Source: Candidatus Sediminicultor tertius | GTDB lineage: Bacteria > Atribacterota > Phoenicimicrobiia > Phoenicimicrobiales > Phoenicimicrobiaceae | Direction: 5' to 3' | Length of the DNA: 5,638 nt | NCBI GenBank assembly: GCA_003527405.1 | Contig: DPXH01000042.1 | Location: 671 to 6,308, forward strand | Part shown: piece after piece, positions 1 through 5,638 of the stretch | How the letters are laid out: the number at the start of each line of letters is the position of its first letter | Position numbering within the stretch: the first letter of the stretch is position 1 | The notes under the pieces: model-generated | What the model was told of the DNA's origin: nothing | What the model saw: the letters and a program-made list of their open reading frames with translations, nothing else | The model's database searches: none | Program-made: the position numbers and the translations under genes

Positions 1-2174
1 GCACTTTCACATATTGGTCTAAATTCATTTATATGACTTACCAGAGGAATCATTATTTCAGGCTTTACTTTTATACCTTTTTTAGTTAATTCTATGGCAG
101 CCTCGATTATGGCTTCTATCTGCATCTCATATATTTCTGGGTACAATAAACCCAATCGGCATCCTCTAAGCCCTAACATGGGATTCATTTCGTGTAAAGA
201 TTGAATTATTTCTAATAACTTTTCCTTTTTAGCAAGTTCATCCGGATCTGCATTTTTCAGTTTTAGGGTATTTACCTCAATTAAAGTATCTTCCAGATTG
301 GGTAAAAATTCATGTAGGGGTGGGTCGAGAAGTCTGATAATTACCGGCAATCCTTCCATAGCTTCTAAAATACCTAAAAAATCACCCTTCTGCACCGGTA
401 ATAATTTTTCTAAGGCCTTAGCTCTGCTTTCCTTATTATCGGCCATTATCATTTTTTGAACAATGGGTAACCGATCTTGTTCCATAAACATATGCTCTGT
501 TCTGGTAAGTCCTATGCCTTCCGCTCCTAATTCTCTGGCCTTTTTGGCATCTTCCGGTGTATCGGCATTAGCATATACACCTAAACGCTTTATTTCATTA
601 GCCCAGGATAACAGAGTTTCAAATTCCTTGCTCATTTTCGGTTCTATAGTAGGAACTTTTCCTAAAAATACTTCTCCGGTTCCACCATCTATAGTGATAA
701 ATTCATCTTTTTTTATCACTAAATCGTTAACAGAAATATTCTCTTTTTTTATATTAATATTTAAAACACTACAACCGGCTACGCAGGCCTTACCCATGCC
801 TCTTGCCACTACTGCCGCATGACTGGTCATGCCTCCTCTGCTTGTAAGGACACCTTGAGCCTCTACCATACCATGGATATCATCGGGAGTGGTTTCTGTT
901 CTTACCAATATTACACTTTCTCCTTTTTTCCCTAATTCCTCTGCTTCGTCAGCGGTAAAGACCACTTTTCCGTAGGCAGCACCGGGAGAAGCCGGTAATC
1001 CTTTGGCGATTACTTCCACTTTTGCCTGGGGATCTATTCTTCTATGTAAAAGTTGATTTAATTGATTCGGTTCTACCCTTAAAATTGCTTCTTCTTTGTT
1101 AATTATTCCTTCTTCTACCATATCAACAGCAATTTTAAGAGCAGCCTGGGCGGTTCTTTTCCCTGTTCTGGTCTGCAGTAAGTAAAGTTTTCCCTTTTCT
1201 ATGGTAAATTCATAATCTTGAACATCTCTGTAATGCTTTTCTAAAATTGTAACTATCCTAATAAGCTCTTTATACACTCCCGGTAAATCGTTTTTGAGAT
1301 TAGATAGAGGCAAAGGTGTTCTGATACCTGCAACTACATCTTCTCCCTGGGCATTCAGAAGATATTCTCCGTAATCTTCTTTTTCTCCGGTAGAAGGATT
1401 TCTGGTAAATCCGACCCCTGTTCCCGAGTCTTCCCCCATATTGCCGAAAACCATCTCTTGAACATTTACCGCTGTCCCCAAATCATCTGGAATTTTATTG
1501 ATTCTACGATAAGTTACCGCTCTTTTAGTGTTCCAGGAATTAAACACAGCATCTATAGCTGTCTTCAATTGAGCTTTAGGTTCTTGAGGAAAATCTTTTC
1601 CGATCTCTTGTTTAACCAGTTTCTTGTATCTTTCTACTAATATTTTCAGACCTTCACAGTCAATTTCCGTATCCAATTTTACTTTAAGTTCTCTTTTAAG
1701 CTCTTCCAACAGATGTTCAAATTTATCATGTTCAATACCCAAAACCACATTTCCAAACATCTGCATAAAGCGTCTATAACTATCGTAAGCAAAACGCTCA
1801 TTTTTTGTTTTTTCGATAATTCCCTGAATAGTTACATCATTTAATCCTAAATTTAGAACCGTATCCATCATGCCGGGCATGGAAATTGGTGCACCGGACC
1901 GAACCGAGACTAACAAAGGATTTTGGGAATCGCCAAATCCCTTTTTAGATACCTGTTCTAACTTCTTTAAATTTTCCTCTATCTGCTCCTCTAATCCTTG
2001 AGGATATCTTTTATCATTTTTATAATATTCAACACATACTTCCGTAGTTATTGTAAATCCCTGAGGAACGGGAATACCTATTCTGGTCATTTCTGCCAGA
2101 CCTGCACCCTTTCCTCCTAAAACGGACTTCATATCCCCTTTTCCTTCATTAAAAAAATAAACATATTTCTTCAT
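1..2174 (-). CDS. ppdK: Pyruvate, phosphate dikinase (PPDK), C-terminus beyond window edge
   Basis: PPDK catalyses ATP + Pi + pyruvate = AMP + PPi + PEP through a phosphohistidine intermediate. In many anaerobes it works in glycolysis in the ATP-forming direction. I translated the minus strand from the ATG at 2174 and found an open frame of 724 codons to the left edge. The family is about 870-880 residues, so roughly 150 are missing, including the catalytic cysteine. The N-terminal nucleotide-binding domain shows KKYVYFF (2-8), GGKGAG (20-25, with Lys22 at the Clostridium symbiosum ATP-site position), VRSGAPISMPGMMDT (91-105, Arg92), NMGEDSGTGVGFTRNP (245-260) and LQTRTGKRTA (333-342). The phosphohistidine domain has GGMTSHAAVVARG at 447-459. 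The PEP/pyruvate domain has GIGLTRTEHMF (553-563, Arg558), IIRLLDPPLHEF (612-623, Arg614) and MLGLRGCRLG (666-675), then MIPLV at 708-712. No internal stop or frameshift is present. The start is supported by GGAGG 10 nt upstream and the ATGA overlap with its regulator's gene. Confidence 0.98.
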   Translation of the reverse strand, partial: MKKYVYFFNEGKGDMKSVLGGKGAGLAEMTRIGIPVPQGFTITTEVCVEYYKNDKRYPQGLEEQIEENLKKLEQVSKKGFGDSQNPLLVSVRSGAPISMPGMMDTVLNLGLNDVTIQGIIEKTKNERFAYDSYRRFMQMFGNVVLGIEHDKFEHLLEELKRELKVKLDTEIDCEGLKILVERYKKLVKQEIGKDFPQEPKAQLKTAIDAVFNSWNTKRAVTYRRINKIPDDLGTAVNVQEMVFGNMGEDSGTGVGFTRNPSTGEKEDYGEYLLNAQGEDVVAGIRTPLPLSNLKNDLPGVYKELIRIVTILEKHYRDVQDYEFTIEKGKLYLLQTRTGKRTAQAALKIAVDMVEEGIINKEEAILRVEPNQLNQLLHRRIDPQAKVEVIAKGLPASPGAAYGKVVFTADEAEELGKKGESVILVRTETTPDDIHGMVEAQGVLTSRGGMTSHAAVVARGMGKACVAGCSVLNINIKKENISVNDLVIKKDEFITIDGGTGEVFLGKVPTIEPKMSKEFETLLSWANEIKRLGVYANADTPEDAKKARELGAEGIGLTRTEHMFMEQDRLPIVQKMIMADNKESRAKALEKLLPVQKGDFLGILEAMEGLPVIIRLLDPPLHEFLPNLEDTLIEVNTLKLKNADPDELAKKEKLLEIIQSLHEMNPMLGLRGCRLGLLYPEIYEMQIEAIIEAAIELTKKGIKVKPEIMIPLVSHINEFRPICES
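816..839 (-). other. PPDK phosphohistidine site and PDRP target threonine
   Basis: These codons encode R-G-G-M-T-S-H-A (residues 446-453) of PPDK. His452 (codon 821-819) matches the histidine that carries phosphate between the two active sites (His455 in C. symbiosum PPDK). Thr450 (codon 827-825), two residues before it, is the position that PDRP phosphorylates in characterised systems. Both are intact, so the encoded enzyme should be regulable by the neighbouring PDRP. The assignment is by motif match, not experiment. Confidence 0.88.
2171..2174 (-). other. ATGA start/stop overlap of the PDRP gene and ppdK
   Basis: The ppdK start codon (2174-2172) and the PDRP stop codon TGA (2173-2171) share bases in an ATGA overlap. 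This is a classic arrangement for translational coupling, and here it ties production of the enzyme to that of its regulator. Confidence 0.9.
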
Positions 2175-2995
2175 ACTAATTTTTCCTCCGTGATAATTTT
2201 AATTATATTTGTGGCAATGTCTTCTATGGCCATGTTAGTTACATTAATTATCGGACATCCGATTTTTTTATAAATACTATCGGCATATTCTAATTCTTTA
2301 ATTACTCTTTCTTTTTTATTATATACACCTTCATCGGGAAGTCCTAATGCTTTTAACCGTTCGCTTCTTATCTCAATTAATTTATCGGGGTCCATGGTTA
2401 GGCCAATCACTTTCTCCGGTGGTAAACTAAATATTCCGGCAGGCGGTTCGAATTCAAAATCTAATACTATATTGGCCACCTTTATCCCTTTATGGGCAAG
2501 ATACATGCTGAGTGGTGTTTTGGAAGTTCGAGAAACCCCCAATATTACCAGATCGGCTTTGGATAACTCTAATTCTCCCTGACAGGCATCATACTTCACC
2601 GCGAATTCCATGGCTTCCATTCTTTTAAAATATTCTTTATCTATTTTTCTGATAATCCCCGGCTCTAATTTTGGGGTAATACCGCTTATCTTTTCGATGT
2701 TTTCCATAATTGGACCAAACATATCGAAGGAAACGACAGATTGCTTTTTTGATTCCTCTTTCAGAAATGATCTTAAATTTGGTTTTACAATAGTATAGAC
2801 TATAAAACCTTTTTCTTTATTGATTTGACTTATTATCCCGGTAATATCTTTTTTAGATTCAATGTGGGCAAACAATTTCAAGTTAATATCACCAGAATCA
2901 AACTGACTAAGGGCGGCATGCACCACATTTTGAGCAGTTTCACCCGTAGAATCAGAAATTATATAGACAGTAGGTTTAAATTCGGCACTATCCAT
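2171..2995 (-). CDS. yqfL: Pyruvate, phosphate dikinase regulatory protein (PDRP, DUF299 family)
   Basis: This is a cytoplasmic bifunctional regulator of PPDK. From family knowledge, it inactivates PPDK by ADP-dependent phosphorylation of a threonine near the catalytic histidine, and reactivates it by Pi-dependent phosphorolysis that releases PPi. The protein has 274 residues, a typical full length (B. subtilis YqfL is about 270). Residues 10-22 (VYIISDSTGETAQ) match the conserved N-terminal SDSTGETA block. GVSRTSKTPLSMYLAHKG at 153-170 is the family P-loop, which binds the nucleotide. GLTMDPDKLIEIRSERLKAL at 198-217 and the C-terminal INVTNMAIEDIATNII block (250-265) are also family signatures. 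The usual YDDG motif before the P-loop reads Tyr135-Asp136-Ala137-Cys138, losing the second aspartate. Homologues in proteobacteria (PpsR) act on PEP synthetase instead, but the RTSKTPLS P-loop and the adjacent ppdK support a PPDK target. It starts 2 bp after glyS and overlaps ppdK by 4 bp. The symbol follows the B. subtilis orthologue. Confidence 0.96.
   Translation of the reverse strand: MDSAEFKPTVYIISDSTGETAQNVVHAALSQFDSGDINLKLFAHIESKKDITGIISQINKEKGFIVYTIVKPNLRSFLKEESKKQSVVSFDMFGPIMENIEKISGITPKLEPGIIRKIDKEYFKRMEAMEFAVKYDACQGELELSKADLVILGVSRTSKTPLSMYLAHKGIKVANIVLDFEFEPPAGIFSLPPEKVIGLTMDPDKLIEIRSERLKALGLPDEGVYNKKERVIKELEYADSIYKKIGCPIINVTNMAIEDIATNIIKIITEEKLV
2183..2190 (-). promoter_or_regulatory. 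ppdK ribosome binding site inside the PDRP gene
   Basis: On the minus strand the last PDRP codons contain CGGAGGAA. The GGAGG core (2189-2185) ends 10 nt before the ppdK ATG at 2174. This is the strongest Shine-Dalgarno match in the window and fixes the ppdK start. Confidence 0.8.
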
Positions 2996-2997
2996 AA

Positions 2998-5100
2998 TTA
3001 CTCCCTCCCCTCTTTTATAGAAACAATTTTGGATAAATCGGCTACCTGATTAAACAATATTCCAATTTTCTTGATAAGTGCAACTCTATTCTTTCTGATG
3101 TCTTTATCTTTATCCATTACCAGTACCCGGTCAAAAAACTTGTCGACCGGTTCACATAAATCTCCTAATAACTCAAATACTTTCCTGTACTCTTTGTTAG
3201 AAATAAATTCCCTTGTTCGCGGATAAATACTTTCATATTTATGAAATAAGTTTAACTCTGCTTTTTCCTTTAATAGTGACCGGTTAATCTCGATTTCTTC
3301 ATTATTTTTTGATAAATTTAATACCCTACTTGATGAGTTAAGTATTTTTCTAAAAATGGGCTGATTGTATAATTCCTCTATAGCTTTTATTCTATGTTTA
3401 ATATCAACTAAATCTCCATCGCTGTCGACAGCTAAAACTGCGTCAATTACATCATAGCGAATTCCCTCTTCTAAAAAGATATTTTTTAATCTTTGTTTGA
3501 GAAAATTTAATATCTGGAATATAATCTCATTTTCATCAAGTTTTAATTCCACTGAAACGCTTTCTTTATATAAGGATAAAGATTTCTGAATAATGTCTTT
3601 TAAGGAAATTTCCAGATTATTTTTTAAAATTATGGCGATTTTCCCGCGAGATTGTCTTCTCAATCCGTAAGGGTCCTGTGAACCTGTTGGGGTTAAGCCC
3701 ATTACGAAACAGCCAATAATAGTATCCACTTTGTCAGCAATCCCTAAAATCATACCACTTTTAGTTAAGGGTAACCTGTCCCCTGAAAAACGGGGGAGAT
3801 AATGTTCGAAGATAGCTTCCGCTACCTCTCTTCTTTCACCGGATAAAACCGCATATTCCTTTCCCATTATTCCCTGTAATTCCGGAAATTCTTTCACTGT
3901 TTCGGTAACCAAATCTGCCTTGCACAAATGAGCAGCCCTTAAAAGATCTTCTTTCACTTTCTGCTCAACTTGCAAAACATCTGCAATGTAGTCACACAAC
4001 AATTTTAATCTTTCTGTTTTATCAAAAAGGCTTCCCAAATTTTCCTGGAAAATAACATTTTTTAATTTATCCACTCTTTTATCTAAAGGAATCTTCTGGT
4101 CTTCCTGATAGAAAAATTTTGCATCTTCCAACCTGGCTCTGAGAACGTTTTCGTTTCCCTCTTTAATTTTAGAGGCATGCTTCTTGGTGTTATTAATAAT
4201 TACAATAAACAGGGGAAGTAATTCATCTTTGTTTTTGAAAACAGGAAAATATTTTTGATGTTTTTCCATAACTACGATTAAGATATCTTTGGGTAATTCC
4301 AAATATTTTTTATCATATTTTCCTAAAATTGCATTGGGATATTCAACCAAATAAATTATTTCTTTTAATTGTTTTTCATTTATTATTTTTTTACCATTGA
4401 CTTCCTTAATTATCTGTTTTATATCTGTTTTAACAATATTTTCTCTAATCTGGGGATCGATTACCACATAGCTTTTTTCTAATTTTTTGAAATATTCCCG
4501 GGTAGAAGATATTTTGATTTTTTGGGGCGCTAAAAGTCGGTGGCCATAAGTAATATTTCCGGAATCCAAGCCATTTAGATTAAACTTAATTATTTCGTTC
4601 CCATACAAGGAAAATATCCATCTTATAGGACGGATAAATCGTAATGACCTTTCCCTCCAGCGCATCGATTTCGGAAATTGCATGCTCTTTATTATTTTAG
4701 GAAATATCCGGGATAATATATCAACAGTTGGCTGGCCTATCATGGATTTGGAAGCAAAAATATATTTCCCTTTTTCGGTATCTTCAACGATTAAATCCTC
4801 AACATTCACCCCCTGGCTTTGGGCAAATTTTAGGGCAGGTTTTTGAGGCTGCGAATCTTTATTGTAAGCAATTGAATGGGCAGGTCCTTTAATCTTTTGG
4901 AAGACGTCTTCCTGTTTTTCCTTAATGTGAAAAATGAATAATATTAATCTTCGAGGAGTACCATAAACCTTTATTTTTTTATAATTTATTCTGGCTTCTT
5001 CTAAATATTTTTTGGCTAACTGATCTAAATCTTTTAAGGCATTTTCCATATACTGTGCCGGTATTTCTTCGGTTCCAATTTCTAATATTACATTCTTCAT
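2998..5100 (-). CDS. glyS: Glycyl-tRNA synthetase beta subunit, complete
   Basis: This is the tRNA-recognising partner of GlyQ in the alpha2beta2 glycyl-tRNA synthetase; it contributes tRNA binding and is required for charging. It has 700 residues, close to the usual length of about 690, and appears intact. The start is the ATG at 5100, giving the family N-terminus ILEIGTEEIPAQYMENAL (residues 5-22), 10 nt after AGAGG. Family blocks follow in order: GTPRRL at 47-52, the MRWRERSLRFIRPIRWIFSL region at 146-165, YGHRLL at 185-190, HQKYFPVF at 281-288, VLRARLEDAKFFYQED at 319-334, the HD-like block AAHLCKADLVTETVKEFPEL at 389-408, GDRLP at 440-444, ADKVDTIIGCF at 455-465 and GSQDPYGLRRQ at 473-483. 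The DALR-like anticodon-binding end FFDRVLVMDKDKDIRKNR is at 655-672. No truncation or frameshift is seen. Its last codons supply the Shine-Dalgarno sequence for the PDRP gene, whose start lies only 2 bp after the glyS stop, which predicts translational coupling. Confidence 0.98.
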   Translation of the reverse strand: MKNVILEIGTEEIPAQYMENALKDLDQLAKKYLEEARINYKKIKVYGTPRRLILFIFHIKEKQEDVFQKIKGPAHSIAYNKDSQPQKPALKFAQSQGVNVEDLIVEDTEKGKYIFASKSMIGQPTVDILSRIFPKIIKSMQFPKSMRWRERSLRFIRPIRWIFSLYGNEIIKFNLNGLDSGNITYGHRLLAPQKIKISSTREYFKKLEKSYVVIDPQIRENIVKTDIKQIIKEVNGKKIINEKQLKEIIYLVEYPNAILGKYDKKYLELPKDILIVVMEKHQKYFPVFKNKDELLPLFIVIINNTKKHASKIKEGNENVLRARLEDAKFFYQEDQKIPLDKRVDKLKNVIFQENLGSLFDKTERLKLLCDYIADVLQVEQKVKEDLLRAAHLCKADLVTETVKEFPELQGIMGKEYAVLSGERREVAEAIFEHYLPRFSGDRLPLTKSGMILGIADKVDTIIGCFVMGLTPTGSQDPYGLRRQSRGKIAIILKNNLEISLKDIIQKSLSLYKESVSVELKLDENEIIFQILNFLKQRLKNIFLEEGIRYDVIDAVLAVDSDGDLVDIKHRIKAIEELYNQPIFRKILNSSSRVLNLSKNNEEIEINRSLLKEKAELNLFHKYESIYPRTREFISNKEYRKVFELLGDLCEPVDKFFDRVLVMDKDKDIRKNRVALIKKIGILFNQVADLSKIVSIKEGRE
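3001..3008 (-). promoter_or_regulatory. Ribosome binding site of the PDRP gene, inside the glyS 3' end
   Basis: The final glyS codons read GAG GGG AGG GAG TAA on the minus strand. This purine run contains a Shine-Dalgarno-like GGGAGGGAG followed by TAATT and then the ATG at 2995. The signal supports that ATG as the start and implies that ribosomes finishing glyS can re-initiate on the next gene. Confidence 0.75.
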
Positions 5101-5128
5101 TAAATTTTATCCTCTGCTTGATCTTTTA
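5101..5128 (-). promoter_or_regulatory. glyQ-glyS spacer with glyS ribosome binding site
   Basis: This 28-bp spacer is the longest non-coding stretch in the window. Read on the minus strand it begins with TAA, giving tandem in-frame stops after glyQ. It contains AGAGGAT (5115-5109), a moderate Shine-Dalgarno sequence whose AGAGG core ends 10 nt before the glyS ATG. No hairpin with a U-tract and no promoter-like pair is visible, so glyQ and glyS are very probably co-transcribed. Confidence 0.75.
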
Positions 5129-5638
5129 TTATTTAATTAAAGGAAAACCCAATTTTTCCCTCTGCTTTACGTATTCTTCCGCACATAATCGGGCAATATT
5201 TCTTACCCGGGAGATATATCCGGTTCTTTCTGACACACTAATTGCTCCCCGGGCATCTAATAAATTAAAAGTATGGGAACATTTTAATATATAGTCATAT
5301 GCCGGTAAGGGCAGCTCTACTTTTATTAATCTTCTGGCTTCCTTTTCATATATATTGAAGAGGTTGAATAACATCGTTATGTCCGCTTCTTCAAAGTTAT
5401 ACCTGGATTGTTCAACTTCTGCTTGATAACGTACATCTCTATAGGCAATATTTTTACCCCATTTTAGATCAAAAATATTATCCACATCCTGAATAACCAT
5501 GCCTAATCTCTCTAACCCATAGGTTATTTCCACCGGAATAATGTCTAAATCAAGCCCGCCGGCTTGCTGAAAATAAGTAAATTGGGTTATTTCTAACCCA
5601 TCCAACCAAACTTCCCAGCCTAATCCCCAGGCACCCAG
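5129..5638 (-). CDS. glyQ: Glycyl-tRNA synthetase alpha subunit, C-terminal part (N-terminus beyond window edge)
   Basis: This is the catalytic subunit of the alpha2beta2 glycyl-tRNA synthetase, a cytoplasmic class II enzyme that activates glycine with ATP and charges tRNA-Gly. The frame is open to the right edge and 169 residues are visible. The family is usually near 290-300 residues, so about 120-130 N-terminal residues, including class II motifs 1 and 2, lie outside. Visible residues 1-28 carry the family block LGAWGLGWEVWLDG followed by EITQFTYFQQAGG. Residues 37-44 (EITYGLER) contain motif 3 with its ATP-binding arginine. NLLDARGAISVSER at about 125-138 is another GlyQ hallmark. A TTG at 5605 could be mistaken for a start, but it encodes an internal leucine of the WLDG block and the coding sequence continues upstream of it. 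The gene ends with tandem TAA stops, 28 bp before glyS. The IIPVEITYGLER version resembles Firmicutes/Thermotoga enzymes more than the E. coli one; that comparison is from memory. Confidence 0.97.
   Translation of the reverse strand: MGAWGLGWEVWLDGLEITQFTYFQQAGGLDLDIIPVEITYGLERLGMVIQDVDNIFDLKWGKNIAYRDVRYQAEVEQSRYNFEEADITMLFNLFNIYEKEARRLIKVELPLPAYDYILKCSHTFNLLDARGAISVSERTGYISRVRNIARLCAEEYVKQREKLGFPLIK

Noticed and set aside
463..822. Plus-strand open frame of 119 codons opposite ppdK
   Set aside because: It lies wholly antisense to conserved PPDK codons, including the catalytic histidine region, and its translation resembles no protein family I know. It is a shadow of the real gene.
1458..1640. 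Plus-strand 60-codon open frame opposite ppdK
   Set aside because: It is antisense to an uninterrupted, conserved section of PPDK and has no family resemblance.
1..2174. Possible frameshifted or broken ppdK, since no complete start-to-stop frame exists here
   Set aside because: Codon-by-codon translation from 2174 to the left edge is open and matches PPDK motifs throughout; the stop codon simply lies outside the window.
2394..3049. Three short plus-strand open frames opposite the PDRP gene
   Set aside because: All are antisense to a complete, well-conserved PDRP and have no recognisable product.
3127..3150. Inverted repeat ccggtc/gaccgg with a 12-nt loop
   Set aside because: The stem is only 6 bp, has no U-tract and sits within the conserved GlyS codons for EPVDKFFDRVL. 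The protein sequence accounts for it, so it is not called as a terminator or operator.
5101..5128. Possible terminator or promoter between glyQ and glyS
   Set aside because: The 28 bp contain no stable hairpin followed by a T-run and no spaced -35/-10 pair, and they already hold the glyS ribosome binding site.
5055..5294. Plus-strand open frame spanning the glyQ-glyS junction
   Set aside because: It is antisense to the conserved C-terminus of GlyQ and N-terminus of GlyS. Its hydrophobic translation arises from AT-rich complementary codons, and no plus-strand ribosome binding site was recognised.
5603..5605. Possible TTG start codon for a short GlyQ
   Set aside because: The reading frame continues upstream to the window edge with the conserved LGAWGLGWEVW block, so the TTG is an internal leucine of a gene cut by the edge, not a start.

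Overview
The window is a stretch of AT-rich, tightly packed bacterial DNA in which every real gene lies on the minus strand. Read in transcription order, from high to low coordinate, it holds: the C-terminal part of glyQ (glycyl-tRNA synthetase alpha subunit, cut by the right edge), complete glyS (beta subunit), a complete pyruvate, phosphate dikinase regulatory protein gene (PDRP, DUF299 family), and ppdK (pyruvate, phosphate dikinase, PPDK), whose C-terminal portion is cut by the left edge. Almost every base is coding. The only gaps are 28 bp between glyQ and glyS and 2 bp between glyS and the PDRP gene; the PDRP gene and ppdK overlap by 4 bp (ATGA).

Organism: low GC, the split alpha2beta2 type of glycyl-tRNA synthetase, a Bacillus/clostridia-like PDRP, and the order glyQ-glyS-PDRP-ppdK point to a low-GC, probably anaerobic bacterium. 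Clostridia-type Firmicutes are the first guess. Other low-GC anaerobic lineages (Thermotogota, Atribacterota and similar) cannot be excluded from this sequence alone.

Layout: 5638-5129 glyQ (partial); 5128-5101 short spacer with the glyS ribosome binding site; 5100-2998 glyS; 2995-2171 PDRP gene; 2174-1 ppdK (partial). No promoter, terminator, RNA gene, repeat family, CRISPR array or mobile element is visible. The operon promoter must lie upstream of glyQ, beyond the right edge. There is no intergenic space that could hold a separate promoter for the PDRP gene or ppdK, although promoters inside coding sequence cannot be excluded.

How the genes work together: GlyQ and GlyS form one enzyme that charges tRNA-Gly. 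PPDK reversibly interconverts ATP + Pi + pyruvate and AMP + PPi + PEP. PDRP is the bifunctional kinase/phosphotransferase that switches PPDK off and on through a threonine next to its catalytic histidine. Both residues are present in this PPDK (Thr450, His452), so enzyme and regulator look like a matched functional pair. I found no undescribed system here; the content is conserved housekeeping and central metabolism. The points worth a second look are the operon linkage of two AMP/PPi enzymes, a substitution at a usually conserved position of PDRP, and the tight translational coupling.
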